From assembly GCA_022560025.1 (NCBI GenBank), contig JAFISE010000003.1:189262-253261 (forward strand): a stretch of 64,000 nt of DNA, written 5' to 3'. Source of the DNA: Stagonosporopsis chrysanthemi (taxonomy: Eukaryota > Ascomycota > Dothideomycetes > Pleosporales > Didymellaceae). Positions within the stretch are counted from its first letter, which is position 1; each line of letters begins with the position of its first letter. This document shows positions 1-10,179 of this stretch, one piece after another. The notes beneath the pieces are model-generated. The model saw nothing but the letters and a program-made list of their open reading frames with translations, made no database searches and was not told where the DNA came from. Position numbers and translations under genes: made by a program.

Positions 1-159
1 GAGAAGAGGAAGAGAGAGTATACTGAAAAAGCGAGAAAGCGGAATCGAGGCCAAGAGGAAATGGATGTTTCTGTGAACACTTTGATAGTCTTTGGCATGG
101 GAATAGTGTTAGGTTTCGCTTTGGTAAAAGGTCTCAGTGGGCCAGGCCAAAAGCATTAA
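1..159 (+). CDS. C-terminal end of a tail-anchored-type membrane protein (partial)
   Basis: The reading frame is open from base 1 to a TAA at 157-159, so this is the last 52 residues of a gene starting outside the window. It has a basic, charged stretch (KRKREYTEKARKRNRG) followed by one hydrophobic segment, VNTLIVFGMGIVLGFALVKG, and a short polar tail. This layout fits a C-terminal membrane anchor with a positively charged flank. The family cannot be recognised from this fragment. It could also be the last exon of a multi-pass protein. Confidence 0.5.
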   Translation, partial: EKRKREYTEKARKRNRGQEEMDVSVNTLIVFGMGIVLGFALVKGLSGPGQKH

Positions 160-366
160 ACCTTCTGTACTACGGCCTGTATACCCAGAAGCTCACTGTA
201 ATGTCAGAAGTCTGAGTAAGCAAGGATCGTGCATGTAGGATAAGGCAACCATACGTTGTACAACCTATGTATTTATTTCCGCTTTACTGCATTCTCCCAG
301 CCATTCCTCCAGATTCTTATTTCCCTCCCATCGCCACGCAAAAATGAACACAATAGTCTTCGCAAC

Positions 367-957
367 ATGCGATCTGACACCCGAATGACCCTTCCCCACG
401 CCCTCACATCCATAGCCCGACTAACAATACCCCAGCAATGGACTGACTTCGCCCAGGCTGCCGGCTGTCCACCCTCCGACCCAGACCAGAGTATCTATGT
501 GCCCTACTACCTCGTATCTTCCCGTTCACAGACGACTCTAAGGCGGACCGAGCAGATCGACGAGACAGTAAAGACACAGTTTAGCTCCACCACGTGGGCA
601 GAGTTGAAAAGCGCTTTCCTCACACATGCTAGACCAGACTGTGAGCATGTGATTCCTTCGGATTTTCTGGTGCTGGACCAGCAGGCCCTGCAGGATCGTA
701 CTGTTATGATCATCGAGAAGGGTGCAAATTGGGTAGCGCGCGAGGGAGAGGAGGTGCGTAAGACGGTGATCGTGTGGAAGAAGTATCGGATCCCGTTTGA
801 GCAGGCTTTTGCTGTGCAGTCCGGGATCCAAGGGTTTTGTGGTTTGGATCTGGCAGAGGAGTATTTTGTTGAGGAGGTAGAGAGGGAGAGTGCTGCTGAG
901 GAGGAGAAGAGCGAGAAGGAGGAAAGTGAGGATGAGGAGTACGAAGACTCAGATTGA
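367..957 (+). CDS. Hypothetical fungal protein with acidic C-terminal tail
   Basis: Single-exon frame of about 196 residues from the ATG at 367; a second in-frame ATG lies at 385. Upstream in-frame sequence to 256 has no obvious coding character, so 367 is preferred. The middle contains the strand-like stretches SDFLVLDQQALQDRTVMII and KTVIVWKKYRIPFEQAFAV. The last 25 residues are almost all Glu, Ser and Asp. The middle is loosely reminiscent of the DUF6924 type of fungal proteins, but this is an unverified impression. No signal peptide or membrane segment is visible. It runs toward the SLATT gene on the other strand (stops 9 bp apart), so the two are convergent and their 3' ends probably overlap in mRNA. 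Confidence 0.6.
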   Translation: MRSDTRMTLPHALTSIARLTIPQQWTDFAQAAGCPPSDPDQSIYVPYYLVSSRSQTTLRRTEQIDETVKTQFSSTTWAELKSAFLTHARPDCEHVIPSDFLVLDQQALQDRTVMIIEKGANWVAREGEEVRKTVIVWKKYRIPFEQAFAVQSGIQGFCGLDLAEEYFVEEVERESAAEEEKSEKEESEDEEYEDSD

Positions 958-966
958 TATTACGTC

Positions 967-2256
967 TTATGTACGCTTCTGGGGAAGCTCGTCTTGCACC
1001 GCTTTGCCAATTCGCTGTATGCTGTTCGCAAACCCTCTTACGCCGGCTGCGGCATTGTGTGCGCTCTCGTGGGCTTGGTTTACAGTTTCTCGCGCCCTTC
1101 GTGCCTCTCGTTCAATTTCTTGCTGTGCGTCAGCGACTCGAGCGCCTTGAGTCTCCACCTGTTCTCCCAGGGATCGTCCAAGCTGTGAAATATCGTTCCT
1201 TGCAACCTCAATGCCACGGTCAACCTCCCTGCGTCCTCGGTCAAGATCCCCTCGCGCATGTTCGACCTCGCGTTCTGCAGCCTGAAGGCCTCTCTTCTCT
1301 AGATCTTGCTCCCAGTTTCGACCGCTTTGTAGCGCTTGCGCAGTGGTGGTTGTCACACTGTCCTCGAAATCATTGCGTCGTCGTGTCAAGTCTGCACGAG
1401 CGTGTTCGATCTCACGTTCTGCGATCCCCATGCTCTTCTGGCGTAGATCTCTCTCCCAGTCTTTCCCACTCTGCACTGCGTTTTGTCCTATGTGTACTGC
1501 CCTCTCTCTTGTAGCTTCAAATTCATTTTCAAGCTTCTTCAACCTCTCCTCTTCCTTCTGCGCCAGACTCTCGAGAAAGTCTGTAACTTTGTGCCCGTAT
1601 TTTAGCTCTAGTTCTTGCAGCTTGCTTTGCCCTTGGCTCTGCGCTCCTTTCATCATGTCTTGCAACCTCGGAACCTGAGGATTGGTTGGCTGACCTCTGT
1701 TTCGCAAATCGCTCATGCTGATGTACGCATCTGGCGTATTACTCTGAACATCGGCTTTGACCTCCTCGTACATAGCTTCGATGGCCTGGACTACCTCGTG
1801 CATATCCAACCGGCATTCGGGACGCGAGAAGTCGCGCTCGCGCTGTTCGATGTATTCGCGGACCTTTTTCCACTCATTCTCCGCCCAGCGAATGCGATTT
1901 GGCAATCCGGAGCCTTTCAAGTATGTGAGGATTCCTGCAATAACAGTATTGATAGCCCCGAAAGCAGTAATGGAGACATGGTTGGTGTTAGCGGCGCCCA
2001 TTGCTGTTAGAGAGGCGGCCACAATCACTTGCAGCCCCAAACAACCATTGATAAAAAAAGACGCCCACTTATAGCCACGCTTCGCTTGAGCTTCGCGATG
2101 GCATACACGATTATATATGCCGAGGTTGGGTGCGGCCCGGCCGTCGAAATGCAGATTGTTATGTGTCGAATCTGTGGCGCCAGAGAAGCCTTTAGTGCTG
2201 TGAATGCCGACCATGTGCCTGAAATTGGCAAGCTGGCTGTTACGATCGTTCTCCAT
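967..2256 (-). CDS. Fungal SLATT-domain 2TM protein with amphipathic repeats
   Basis: Intronless, 429 residues. Residues about 50-165 match the fungal SLATT (SMODS and SLOG-associating 2TM effector) type: a short N-terminal region, two hydrophobic segments at about 65-86 (WASFFINGCLGLQVIVAASL) and 94-113 (VSITAFGAINTVIAGILTYL), then an amphipathic helix with WAENEWKKVREYIEQRERDF. The family is thought to form membrane pores; in bacteria SLATT proteins are effectors of nucleotide-triggered immunity, while fungal roles are little known. After residue 220 the protein is a long charged helix holding two related copies 48 residues apart, around QSGKDW (262) and QSGRNW (310), each followed by AERE(I/V)EHARADL-type sequence. 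This resembles LEA or apolipoprotein-like amphipathic repeats. Location is probably an internal membrane; no signal peptide is seen. Family call good, function inferred. Confidence 0.75.
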   Translation of the reverse strand: MENDRNSQLANFRHMVGIHSTKGFSGATDSTHNNLHFDGRAAPNLGIYNRVCHREAQAKRGYKWASFFINGCLGLQVIVAASLTAMGAANTNHVSITAFGAINTVIAGILTYLKGSGLPNRIRWAENEWKKVREYIEQRERDFSRPECRLDMHEVVQAIEAMYEEVKADVQSNTPDAYISMSDLRNRGQPTNPQVPRLQDMMKGAQSQGQSKLQELELKYGHKVTDFLESLAQKEEERLKKLENEFEATRERAVHIGQNAVQSGKDWERDLRQKSMGIAEREIEHARADLTRRRNDFEDSVTTTTAQALQSGRNWEQDLEKRGLQAAEREVEHARGDLDRGRREVDRGIEVARNDISQLGRSLGEQVETQGARVADAQQEIEREARRARETVNQAHESAHNAAAGVRGFANSIQRIGKAVQDELPQKRT

Positions 2257-3893
2257 CGTCTACTTCCGAATCAGTCGCTTGGCTTTCTGCGAGCGTAATA
2301 GCGAAATGTCGGAACGAGACCAAAAGAGCACGCATGGCGCTAATACACCAGTTTGCATGGGACCGACGCTTCGCTACAAGGACTCTAGGCTCATACCACT
2401 GGATTGATCACTGCTTGGGCAGGTGTCCCTAAAGCTATTGGCAGTGTGCTTCCTGACAAGCCATCTTCAACGTGGTGCACTCGATCTCGACCCTGCGGTC
2501 GCAACGCCGAAGGTATGTAGTTCATGGTGAGAGGAGTACCTCGATGCGATGAGAGGAAGGAGAAGCAAAGCTCCGATCGCAGGCAAGGCACGGAAGACGG
2601 CTGGGACAATTTATGCTTGAGCTCAAAGATAAGTATCAGCTCTCCACACACTCACACAAAAGGGAAAAGACCATCTAGTTGAGAAATCCCATGCCCACCC
2701 ACTTTAACTGCGACGCATCTGCGAGCCAGTCACGTCGTCAAATCGACGCCGAACTCGAATAAGCATTCTCGAAGACATCCAATAGAATAACGAGGATATC
2801 TACGGAAATTACTTTTGTGTGGATCGAAGTGCTAGAGGAGTGAGAGTTCTCCAGATTAGGATTGGACCGTGCATGGCAGCATCTATTGTATCCATAAATC
2901 GGGGAAATCCTGGCAACCTCTGATTTTCTTTCTTGCCACGGGCATTTCTTACCCATAACGTGTATGTTTTCCTACAAAAGCTTCACGGCTTGTAGACAGT
3001 ACTTGCGCCTTTGCACTACGGAAAGGATGTTTTAAAACATCTAAAGATAGAGGCAAGAGAGCAGAAAATATGAAATTTATTCATAAATTGGGGAATTCCT
3101 TGGAGTTCATAAATCAGGGACTAGACTCAAATTTGCAGCTTTTTGGCTCTGTTGCGCACACGATTGGCCGATAAAATGATGAGTCTCATAGATCTCATTA
3201 AGGGCGGAGAGCGGCATGTGCGCGGCCCGCGGAAGGCCCCACCCGTGGAAAGATGAAGGTCCAGAATCACGACCCCCTTCGATCCTGCAAAGCTACTTGC
3301 CTCGACTCTCTACAACAGTCACTTTCTCTCAAGCCTTTGACTGTGCCAGCGCTTTTTGACTATTTGATTTCACAAGCTGCAATGCTGAATACGACCTCAT
3401 GCATGCGTAGCCAGCCTCGTCGAGGCATGTGAGAACGATTCAGCTGCTTGAGCGCGACGCCACGCCCCGGAACCCGGAAGGGCCGCGATAAGGTCCTGAG
3501 CACTGACTGGGCGTCAGCTTGGTGCTCTGTGTGATCTGCTGTGGGTATGCCAGGGTGATCGAGGGGCTCCGCATGCGTTAATTTGTTCGCGTCACGGTCT
3601 CCTTGACCTTAACTCAGCCCCGACATCGAAGTCCTATAGACCGATATTATCGAGCCTATACATCCACGCACATATACATTCCGACAGCCAAAAAGTTGAA
3701 AAACGTAGCGGGCACTCGGCCAGAGCAAGAAAACCATAACGTTGAAGGCTCGATATAAGTCACAAAACGATTTGAAAGGCCGAGCACAAATGCTTTGTTT
3801 CGAGGATAGATGTTGGGTTTGTACCACCACACAGGTCACGGTTGCCGCCGGCTACTTCGCCAGTAACTTCTGCGGGCTTCTATAGCCGGCTCC
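2257..3893. other. Intergenic region with a three-copy A/T-rich motif
   Basis: No convincing gene is seen; the longest frames are under 105 codons and have no splice-compatible partners. The left end is the promoter side of the SLATT gene, and the right end is the 3' flank of TRP4. Three copies of a TCATAAATYRGGGA-like motif occur at 2892, 3081 and 3107. Confidence 0.5.
2892..3120. repeat. Three imperfect copies of a TCATAAAT(C/T)RGGGA motif
   Basis: The copies are CCATAAATCGGGGAAATCC (2892-2910), TCATAAATTGGGGAATTCC (3081-3099) and TCATAAATCAGGGA (3107-3120). All three lie in the same orientation in the intergenic region between the SLATT gene and TRP4. The similarity is visible by eye; a binding function is only a guess. 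Confidence 0.45.
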
Positions 3894-5219
3894 CTAAGCC
3901 ACCCTGTTGGTGACCTCGACAAAGTTCTGCCACTGCTTGTAGGCCTCACCACTAGATATGGCCCACTTTGCTCTCCTAACGCCCTCCTTCCAGCGACCAC
4001 CACCAGGGCCGACCTCCTTGATGACATTGCCATCATCACCTTCGCCCATGTCACTTGTGTCTGCGTCGCAAATACCACTGATAACGAGCAAAGCAGCCGT
4101 ATTGATGTAAACGAAGTGCAAGATAGGGTCGTCAGGCGAGACCTCACCGTTCAAAATCTTCATCAGAATCTCAGCGTTTCTCTCTGGCGATTGCCCGGGA
4201 GAGACCTCGCTCAATGGGTGTTCGGGTAAGCCGAAGTCGGCAGGAGAGAGCTTAAAGAAGTTGATGTCGACTTCGCCGGAAGAGTTTTCTTGCAGGCGCC
4301 AGCAATGCGTGGGTCCTGCGCAGGAGAGCTCGTCCAGCTCCTCGTCACCACACATGACCAAGGCTTTCCTTGCCCCAGATTGACGGAGTGCTTCGGCGAA
4401 GTCGGGAGCAATCTCTTTACGGGCTACACCAAGGACACGAGCTTCAATCTGATCGTGGAGAGGATTAGCGAGGGGCCCGAGGAGGTTGAAGATTGTGCGC
4501 CAGCCGAGCTGTCTGCGAATCGATGCAGCATGTCTGGCACCAGGATGGAAGATTGGTGCATAGAGGAAAGCGTAGTTGGATTCTGAGTAGATTTCGTTGA
4601 TGGTCCTTGGTGCAACTGCGGTGATGATGGGAGCCTTGGGCGGTGCGCAAGCCAAGAGGTCTGCTGAGCCGGAGCGCGATGTAGAAGCCTTGTTGCCGTG
4701 CTTCGCTACCATGAGCAATGCACTGGCGAGGATGGAGGACGTTGTCGAGATGTTGAAAGTGTTGTGCGAGTCACCTCCCGTGCCGACTATATCAACCTGG
4801 ATATGGATTAGTTGAACATCAATCAAAGGGCATCTTGAATATGTTATACAAGCGCTGTGCAACAAACAAGTTCTTGAGCTACGTACCAAACCTCCATGAT
4901 AATTACCCTCCTTTCTGCCACGTTTCAGAAGGACTTGATTAAGCGAATCGAAGTCGATCTTGGTAGAGAAGTCTCTCATAGCCTTCGAACATTTGGCAAG
5001 CACTTCGGCCTGTCTATCTTCGTCTGTGAAGTGGAGACATGTCAATAGGGCTCCCATCTGGACTTCTGAGAGACTGTTGGTGAAGATCAAGGACAGCGCA
5101 GAAGCAATCTCGTCTGCAGTAGGTTTTGTAGACGCTGTCTCGTGCCAGAGTCGCTTCAGAAGTGGTGTGATGGAGACCTTGGGGTCTTCATCGTTGGCTG
5201 TCGATATTGTGGATGCCAT
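3894..5219 (-). CDS. TRP4: Anthranilate phosphoribosyltransferase (tryptophan biosynthesis)
   Basis: Two exons: 4887-5219 and 3894-4796, joined across a 90-nt intron (GTACGT donor, CTAAT branch, CAG acceptor), giving 411 residues. The enzyme moves a phosphoribosyl group from PRPP to anthranilate, the second step of the tryptophan branch, in the cytosol. The phosphate-binding loop VDIVGTGGDSHNTFN sits right at the start of exon 2, followed by AKHGNKASTSRSGSADLL, which holds the KHGN and GSAD signatures of the family. An N-terminal helical domain precedes it (EIASALSLIFTNSLSEVQMG). Without splicing the intron would add an unrelated 30-residue insert just before the active loop. It is divergent from MAK21, and a TGACTCA site lies about 200 bp upstream of the ATG. 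Confidence 0.95.
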   Translation of the reverse strand: MASTISTANDEDPKVSITPLLKRLWHETASTKPTADEIASALSLIFTNSLSEVQMGALLTCLHFTDEDRQAEVLAKCSKAMRDFSTKIDFDSLNQVLLKRGRKEGNYHGGLVRSSRTCLLHSACITYSRCPLIDVQLIHIQVDIVGTGGDSHNTFNISTTSSILASALLMVAKHGNKASTSRSGSADLLACAPPKAPIITAVAPRTINEIYSESNYAFLYAPIFHPGARHAASIRRQLGWRTIFNLLGPLANPLHDQIEARVLGVARKEIAPDFAEALRQSGARKALVMCGDEELDELSCAGPTHCWRLQENSSGEVDINFFKLSPADFGLPEHPLSEVSPGQSPERNAEILMKILNGEVSPDDPILHFVYINTAALLVISGICDADTSDMGEGDDGNVIKEVGPGGGRWKEGVRRAKWAISSGEAYKQWQNFVEVTNRVA

Positions 5220-5666
5220 AGTTGCTACTGTAATGCCTGGATCTTTCCAGCTGCTTGTCTTATAGCAGGTACTACAGAGGTCTGCGGGGTAGATGGAGGG
5301 GCAGATTTTGCTGTGTAGTAGTGGTGTGTCCTGAAAGTCAACTGACTACAAGGGAAATCCAATTGTTGTCAGGAAAGACGCGAATGGCCTCTTTCATATA
5401 CAGCAAGAGCTTCGCCGTGTTGACTCACTATTCCGGAGATCCCAATGAGTTCCGCAATTGAACTCAATGCAGGGTTGCACTAGCCCATCTATTTCAGGCT
5501 TAGTACACCGGACGCGAGGCCAAACGATTCACCGTGGGTCCGTGCGCCAATGTCAAATTTCGACTACGCGATTGTCGCAAACGGCGTGTTCAAGGTCAAG
5601 ACGTGTCAGAGTATCCGCTCTGATAGACCTTGCAGCGATACGCCCCCGCGACGCCGAATACCTCAA
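5220..5666. promoter_or_regulatory. Shared TRP4-MAK21 divergent promoter region
   Basis: 447 bp separate the two start codons of the divergent genes TRP4 (minus) and MAK21 (plus). Both promoters must lie here or overlap the genes. No clear TATA box is visible. The notable element is TGACTCA at 5421-5427. Confidence 0.6.
5421..5427. promoter_or_regulatory. TGACTCA general amino-acid control site (Gcn4/CPC1 type)
   Basis: The exact heptamer TGACTCA is the established binding core for the bZIP activators Gcn4 of yeast and CPC1/CpcA of moulds, which induce amino-acid biosynthesis genes on starvation. It lies 202 bp upstream of the TRP4 start codon. Sequence match is direct; control of TRP4 is inferred from the family. 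Confidence 0.6.
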
Positions 5667-8363
5667 ATGGGGAAGAAGCGGACCCATGCTGAGACTAAGG
5701 ATGGCTTCACGAAGCCGCCTCCGGGCCAGGACCGGGTGAAGAACGACAAGAAGGATGCGCGCAAGGTTGGGGATGCTGGCAAGAAGCGCTCGGCACTGGT
5801 AAGCATATCTGCGCGATGCCTAGAGATGAGAAGCTAAATAGCGCGCCAGATATTCAAGGTGCAGCCAGAATGGCACACCGTTGAGCTGCCGCAGCTGCCC
5901 ACAGTCGAGAAACCTACGATACCCCCGAAATATATCCTCGATGACCTGCACGCGTACGCAGATGAGCTCCTGGAAGCCGAGACGAACGAGTATGCCGCCT
6001 CTCACATGTCGAAGGACGCGTCGCACAAGTTCATGTCAACTATCATGGCATCTGGTACCATGGAGGACAAAGTCTCAGCCCTGACGCTGTTGGTCCAAGA
6101 GTCGCCATTGCACACCACTCGAGCCTTCGAGCAGCTGCTGGGATTGTCGCGCAAGAAGAGCAGGAGTGCCGCTATGATGGCTTTGGCTGCGCTCAAGGAT
6201 CTGCTGGGACAAGGCGTTCTGCTGCCACCGGACAGGAAGCTGAAGTCCTTTGCAAGACAGCCAGGTCTTTTGAGCTCGCTGCAAGGGAAGAACATGCACT
6301 GGAAGTACGGCGAGAAGCTTCCTGGGGAGCTGCAGAAAGTTCATCTGGTTGCATGGTCGTATGAGGATTGGCTGAAGAAACAATACTTCGAGATGCTGAA
6401 GATCATCGAAGGCTGGACCAACGACGAAGTCGAGTATTCGCGCAACCGCGCCGTCACAATGGTATGGGAGCTGCTGAAAGAGAAACCAGAGCAAGAGGAA
6501 AATTTGCTCAGGCTGCTCATCAATAAGCTTGGAGACAAAGAGAAGAAGGTGTCGTCGCGAGCTTCGTACTTGTTGCTCCAGCTTCAGATCACCCATCCGT
6601 TGATGAAGAGCGTCATCATCAATTCGATCGAGTCAGATCTGATCTTCCGACCGAACCAGAGCGCACACGCCAAGTACTATGCCGTCATTACTCTCAACCA
6701 GACCGTCCTCAGTGTGAAGGAGCAAGAAGTCGCCAATAAGCTGCTGGAGATCTACTTCAGCATCTTCCTTGGCCTGCTCAAGAAACAGAAGGATCACGAA
6801 AAGGAGGAGAAGAAGATCGCAGTTATCAACAAGAAGGGCGAAGTGCAGGGTGGTGGCGCTCTGCCCGGAAAGATGGCGAAGAAGAAGGCCGAGAAGGAGG
6901 CTACAATGGCGTTTAAGGTCGCGGATGAGTCGAGAGAAAAGCTGATTTCTGCTATTCTCACGGGCGTCAACCGCGCTTTCCCGTTCGCCAAAACTGATGA
7001 CGCCAACTTCGAGGAACAACTCAACACCATCTACCAGGTCACTCACTCTTCCAACTTCAACACTGGTATCCAGGCCATGACTCTCATTCAGCAAATCTCT
7101 ATTTCCAAGAACATCTCCACCGATCGATTCTACCGGACACTGTACGAATCACTCCTCGACCCTCGCCTCATCACAACTTCAAAGCACATCATGTACCTCA
7201 ATCTTCTCTATCGATCACTCAAAGCGGATACCAGCATCAAGCGCGTCAAGGCCTTTGTCAAGCGCCTTCTTCAGATCATTCATATGCACGAGCCTCCATT
7301 CATTTGCGGTGTTCTGTACCTTATCAACGAACTCATTGCGACCTTCCCCAGCATCAAATCCATGTTGTCAACACCAGAAGATCACGTTGATGATGGTGAG
7401 GATGAACATTTTGAGGACGTACCTGAGGACGGCGAGGAGAAGGCAGACGAGAAGAAGACCGCCAAGCCTGCTTACGACGCTCGGAAACGAGACCCAGAGC
7501 ATGCCCAAGCAGACTTGTCGTGTCTGTGGGAGCTACTACCACTTCAGGCACACTACCATCCCTCGGTACATGTCTTGGCCTCGAAGATTGTGCACCAAGA
7601 GGCTATCAAGGAGAAACCAGATCCAACGATCTTCACCCTTATGAACTTCCTTGACAAGTTCTCTTTCCGCAACGCAAAGACAAAGTCACAAGCTGTGCAT
7701 GGCTCCTCCATCATGCAGCCCATGTCTGGCACCTCCAAGGCTGCCGACAACCTCATTACATCCCGCGAAGGCGACCGCACCCACGATCCTCTCAACTCGG
7801 AATCTTTCTGGCGCAAGAAAATCGACGACGTCCGCGACGACGAAGTCTTCTTCCACACCTACTTCGAAAAGGCCGGCAAAGCCAAGCAGGCCGACAAGAA
7901 GGCGAAGAAGAAGAGCAAGAAGGACGACAGCGACGACGACGAGAGTGGCGAGGACGAGATCTGGAAGGCGCTTGTCAAGTCGCGACCAGACGTCGAGGGC
8001 GATGGCGGCGACGACGACTTCGACGATGTCGACATGGACGACATGATGATGAGCGACTCCGACGCCGAAGGCGGCGTCACCATGGACGACGGCGTCGAAC
8101 TCAACCTTGGCAGCGACGACGAAGAAGAGGCTCCTGCGCCCGCCGACGACGATGACGATGATTTCGCGAACTTTGACCTCGACGACGAAGATGCCTTCAT
8201 GGACGATGATGATGACGTTCCTGTCGACCTCGACCTTGGCGGCGACGCAGAAGACGACGAAGCCAAGGACGGCCGCAAGAAGAAGAAGAGGAAGCTCAAG
8301 CAGCTGCCCACCTTTGCTTCCGCAGACGACTACGCGAAACTCATCGGGGACGACAGCGAGTAG
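5667..8363 (+). CDS. MAK21: Ribosome biogenesis protein Mak21/Noc1 (CBF family)
   Basis: Two exons: 5667-5798 and 5850-8363, with a 51-nt intron, giving 881 residues. Exon 1 starts MGKKRTHAETKDGF and is rich in Lys; exon 2 begins IFKVQPEWHTVELP. The CBF/Mak21 domain lies near residues 410-600, with FYRTLYESLLDPRLITTSKH and INELIATFPS, followed by CLWELLPLQAHYHPS. The N-terminal half is HEAT-like helical repeats. The C-terminal 150 residues are very acidic (Asp runs) and end in a basic patch KKKKRKLKQ, a typical nucleolar pattern. In yeast, Mak21 pairs with Noc2 to move pre-60S particles from nucleolus to nucleoplasm. Slightly shorter than yeast Mak21 (about 1025 residues). Confidence 0.92.
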
Positions 8364-10153
8364 ATGTAATTACTGGTCATGTATAGGACACCTGTGGAGC
8401 CAGCCGGAATGGGCGTTAGGCTATGATGACAGGCGCATCGGGACGTTCGCGGAGTTCATTGCATGCTTCTGGGCGACTTCATGTAGATATCCTTTGCTCT
8501 TGTAACGACACCCCTTCAAGACACCCTTCTCAAACGCTGTATCAAAGCGCCCGTGACCGTGAAGCCTGACTGCATGCCTGCTCTTTGCGGCGTGCATTTG
8601 TGTACTTGCTTCGATGAGATTCACCTTAGGTCATTGAGACCTCTTGCCAGACAGGAGCGAGACATGCATATTGCGAAGCAGAAACAATCACGCGGACACG
8701 CATGCATCAAGCCTTTAAGCCACCGCGCTCGTACGCCCAAAAGCACCCCCCGCGGTGCCGCTCTCTGCCACGCAACACCCCTTGGTGAATGCGGAGATTA
8801 TATCACCGATCGTGAAAATGGTCTTGCTCGCACGCAACAATCGTACTATCTGGTTCCTTGACATGCATGTACGTCACCCCAACGATCGAAGAATAGGCCA
8901 ACAGATCACAGAGATAGCCTACCAGTACTGCCGCAGCTCTGGCGAGGCACCAGGTAAAAGAGCAGAATTGAACCAGCCGCGATGGAGTGAGGACAGCGGC
9001 GCAGAATGGCAGGGACAGAGCGGGCACATGCACAGCAGATGGATGATGGGCGACGGGTCGACGCAGCGAGGAACTACATGTACTGTGGAGTAGTGGCGTA
9101 GCGCACAGATTGTGAGTGAGTAGACGACTGGTCTGTCTCTATCGTAGGGCGTTGCTGTTTACGAACATGTGTAAGAAAGGGGATGGAAGTGTACGCCTTA
9201 TGGTGCGAGAAAGACCGCTATGGGGATGTTGTTGACGCACTACTAACTGAGGAGGATGGATGGATGTCGACAACGTGCATAGATACGCATCTTGATCCGA
9301 TCTTGTGAACTGTACCCACTGGGTCTCGAGCACATAAACCGACTTGGATGGAGAGTTGCAGAGGAATCATCGCGGAAGTCATGGCGCAGAGCGTGTCTAC
9401 TCGCATGAGCATAGTGTACTTTCACCATCTACAACAGACGTAGCATCTGAGACTCGAATACTTCATGTATCATAGGATCGTAAGCTTCAGCGAGCTGCAC
9501 AGAAGGCGGTAAGGGTCGCCGCATCAGCTGCACACTCACTCTCGTTCAAGCCTTGGAAAACGAAGTACAGTGCCTGTGATCGCATGCACTCGCGATAGTC
9601 CGTGGTCCAGAGAAAGGAAATTTAAGACCAGTGCTGCATTGGCTTAGATTCAGTCAGATATAGATGGTGTTAAGAGAGCGGGACAAAGGACGAACTTGAA
9701 TGTCCGTATGAAGCGGCGATGTGCTGTACAAGACCGCTGCAGGAAGGAAATGTGTGTGCTTGAGCTGCTGGCAGCTGCGAGTTGAGTTTGTGCACTCGAT
9801 GGGCATCTACTGTTCTTGCTGAGACTGATTTCAGATGTGGACAGACTTATTCATTCGTTGTTCCTGGCGGAAGTGTTTCCTTGCTCCAGTGGTACACGCG
9901 ATGTTTGACGTGTGAATGTGGATATTCATAGCAGAATGGTTCTTTCGAGATGGGTGTAATTGGCAGGAGAACGGTTGATCTGTGCATATGAGCTAAGGTG
10001 GAGTATTGCCAGTTATCATTCTGTTCATAAAACAAGTAGAGTCGCTCTACCGTGCCCGATTGTAACATGTCTCTGGCGTGCTTGTTATGTCGTCTGATCC
10101 AAGCGGGCAGAGCATCCTGATGTACCCTACCCGACTGATCGGTACAGTACAAG

Positions 10154-10179
10154 CAGATCATGTCAGATCATGTCAGATC
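10154..10179. repeat. Short tandem repeat (CAGATCATGT)2.6
   Basis: Two and a half perfect copies of the 10-mer CAGATCATGT occur back to back inside the flbC upstream desert. It is probably a small replication-slippage product. Confidence 0.6.
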
